Source: Paenisporosarcina sp. OV554
GTDB lineage: Bacteria > Bacillota > Bacilli > Bacillales_A > Planococcaceae
Reading direction: 5' to 3'
DNA length: 64,000 bases
Assembly: GCF_003058165.1 (NCBI RefSeq)
Contig: NZ_QBUC01000012.1
Coordinates: 35,294 to 99,293 of the forward strand
The position numbers and the translations under genes were made by a program. This document shows positions 63,067-64,000 of the stretch, piece by piece. Under the pieces are notes generated by a model. The model did not search any database. It had not been told where the DNA came from and saw only the letters and a program-made list of their open reading frames with translations. How positions within the stretch are numbered: position 1 is the first letter of the stretch; every line of letters begins with the position of its first letter.

Positions 63067-63201
63067 TTATCTTAATAATTGTATATATTTTTCTTCAGGT
63101 TCAGCAGTCGCATAGGATCAAAATTCCCTGTAAACTTGAAGGCATTGTTTCAATCTTTTCATATTCCCTATTTGATTTGCCGCATTTATCAATTTTATTT
63201 T
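63067..63201 (-). pseudogene. Remnant of a TPR regulator paralog
   Basis: On the minus strand KLINAANQIGNMKRLKQCLQ, VYREF, TGA (63118-63120), then SYATAEPEEKYIQLLR before TAA. It matches the C-terminus of the adjacent TPR gene, VAYAANQIGNRERFKQCILI...REYVTVEHEAMYVKLFQ. No start or further upstream domain remains. A tandem-duplication fossil. Confidence 0.7.
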
Positions 63202-63207
63202 TTAAGA

Positions 63208-63247
63208 TAATAAAAAAGAAGTCTCCACTTTGAGACCTCTTTTTTAT
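63208..63247 (-). terminator. Terminator of the TPR gene
   Basis: On the minus strand AAAAAAGAGGTCTC pairs with GAGACTTCTTTTTT over AAAGTG, with one internal mismatch. Confidence 0.7.
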
Positions 63248-63349
63248 TACTTATTCATGCGCATGTTAATTTTTAATAATGAAAAATTCCGCTTGCTTTC
63301 TTCTAAGTGAATTGAATAACCAACAAATTATAGGGGAATAAACCGCTTC

Positions 63350-64000
63350 TTATTTTAAAAGTTGTTTGATCATATTTTCTGTTTGGAATAACTTCACATA
63401 CATTGCTTCATGTTCGACTGTGACGTATTCTCTATATTCCCAATAAATAAGAATGCATTGTTTAAATCTCTCTCTATTTCCGATCTGATTTGCCGCATAT
63501 GCTACATCCAACACTTCATACAGCCCTTCTGAAAACCGCTTGTTTTCAAAATGGTACAAAGCATAAGCATAACGGAAACGCAAGTACAATTGTTGCTGAT
63601 ACGGATGAATACTGGCAGCCCAGTCTTGGATAACATCTTGAAATCTATATATCAATCTCTCAACATCCTCTAATCGATGCAGATGGACATACGCCTCCAA
63701 TACTCGCGGTAAACCAGCAAACATATCGTCCCTGCCTTCTAACCAATTTAAGTATTCATCCACATATTCGAACTGACCGAAATCTAAAAAAACACAAAAT
63801 CGATTCCCAATAGCTGCACCTGCATAATAATCACTGACTTGCTCATAACGATCTATAAGGGCTAAAACTTCTTCTAAAGAGCTCCCTAGGCGTTGTAATG
63901 CAAGACTCTGGTACACAAGGGCTCTTCCATAATGTTCCCCTTCTCTAGCTATTTTCTCTAGTTTTCGAGCATAATAGAGTGTTTTTTTCCATTCCTCTCG
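63350..64000 (-). CDS. TPR-repeat protein, 5' part beyond the window
   Basis: Open to the window edge (217 codons seen; begins REEWKKTLYYARKLEKIARE at the edge and stays in frame). It is rich in paired helices of TPR type (GEHYGRALVYQSLALQRLGS; FENKRFSEGLYEVLDVAYAANQIGNRERFKQCILIYWEY). The shape is similar to AimR/PlcR-Rap-type regulators and to large BTAD/LuxR-type activators with helical solenoids, but no DNA-binding part is in view. A degraded copy lies next to it. Function undecided. Confidence 0.7.
   Translation of the reverse strand, partial: REEWKKTLYYARKLEKIAREGEHYGRALVYQSLALQRLGSSLEEVLALIDRYEQVSDYYAGAAIGNRFCVFLDFGQFEYVDEYLNWLEGRDDMFAGLPRVLEAYVHLHRLEDVERLIYRFQDVIQDWAASIHPYQQQLYLRFRYAYALYHFENKRFSEGLYEVLDVAYAANQIGNRERFKQCILIYWEYREYVTVEHEAMYVKLFQTENMIKQLLK

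Overview
The window is AT-rich, low-GC Gram-positive DNA with Bacillales-type strong Shine-Dalgarno sites and spore-related genes (sda, prkA-yhbH-spoVR, a small coat-like protein). Lipoprotein signals, cre and BirA boxes and TPP riboswitches of the Bacillus type point the same way. I infer an endospore-forming Bacillales, probably a Planococcaceae-like (Lysinibacillus/Psychrobacillus/Sporosarcina-like) soil bacterium. The species cannot be fixed from the sequence alone. No rRNA, tRNA, CRISPR array or intact insertion sequence was seen.

Region 1 (1-10.2 kb, minus strand) is the clearest biology: a nearly complete operon for aerobic breakdown of anthranilate / 3-hydroxyanthranilate. In transcription order it holds a flavin reductase, an HpaB-type FADH2 monooxygenase, 3-hydroxyanthranilate 3,4-dioxygenase, ACMS decarboxylase, a RidA-type aminomuconate deaminase, aminomuconate-semialdehyde dehydrogenase, 2-oxopent-4-enoate hydratase, acylating acetaldehyde dehydrogenase, 4-hydroxy-2-oxovalerate aldolase and 4-oxalocrotonate decarboxylase (cut by the window start). 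The end products would be pyruvate and acetyl-CoA. An IclR regulator sits upstream. Two similar palindromes, a sigma-A-like promoter and two cre-like sites suggest activation by the IclR protein and carbon catabolite control.

Region 2 (10.2-26.4 kb) has two copies of a palindromic repeat (a third is at 26.2 kb), an FMN alpha-hydroxy-acid oxidase, a DUF2157/GDYXXLXY membrane pair and an enolase-superfamily epimerase. It also has sda with upstream DnaA boxes, an Aap-type amino-acid ABC transporter, an SGNH hydrolase plus ABC exporter operon, a butanol-dehydrogenase-like enzyme and a ParB-like orphan.

Region 3 (26.4-40.3 kb) starts with the contiguous sporulation operon prkA-yhbH-spoVR. Threonine aldolase, a PrsA-like lipoprotein, a MarR/nitroreductase/ABM group and a patatin follow. 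Several decayed genes lie here: an IS1182-type transposase fragment, a DUF1287 gene with an in-frame stop and a DUF899-VOC gene with two in-frame stops.

Region 4 (40.3-51.2 kb) has a thiamine salvage operon (tenA-thiM-thiD-thiE) behind two tandem TPP riboswitches with terminators, and bioB behind a BirA box. Between them is another decay zone: a 5'-truncated beta-clamp paralog, a GNAT gene broken by a 5-bp duplication and a small gene remnant.

Region 5 (51.2-64 kb) has two M14 carboxypeptidase genes (one broken), two HAD phosphatases, a DHFR-like reductase and a divergent HTH/VWA pair. It ends with a 1378-residue secreted subtilase with cohesin-like and dockerin parts, and a TPR protein cut by the window end with a degraded paralog beside it.
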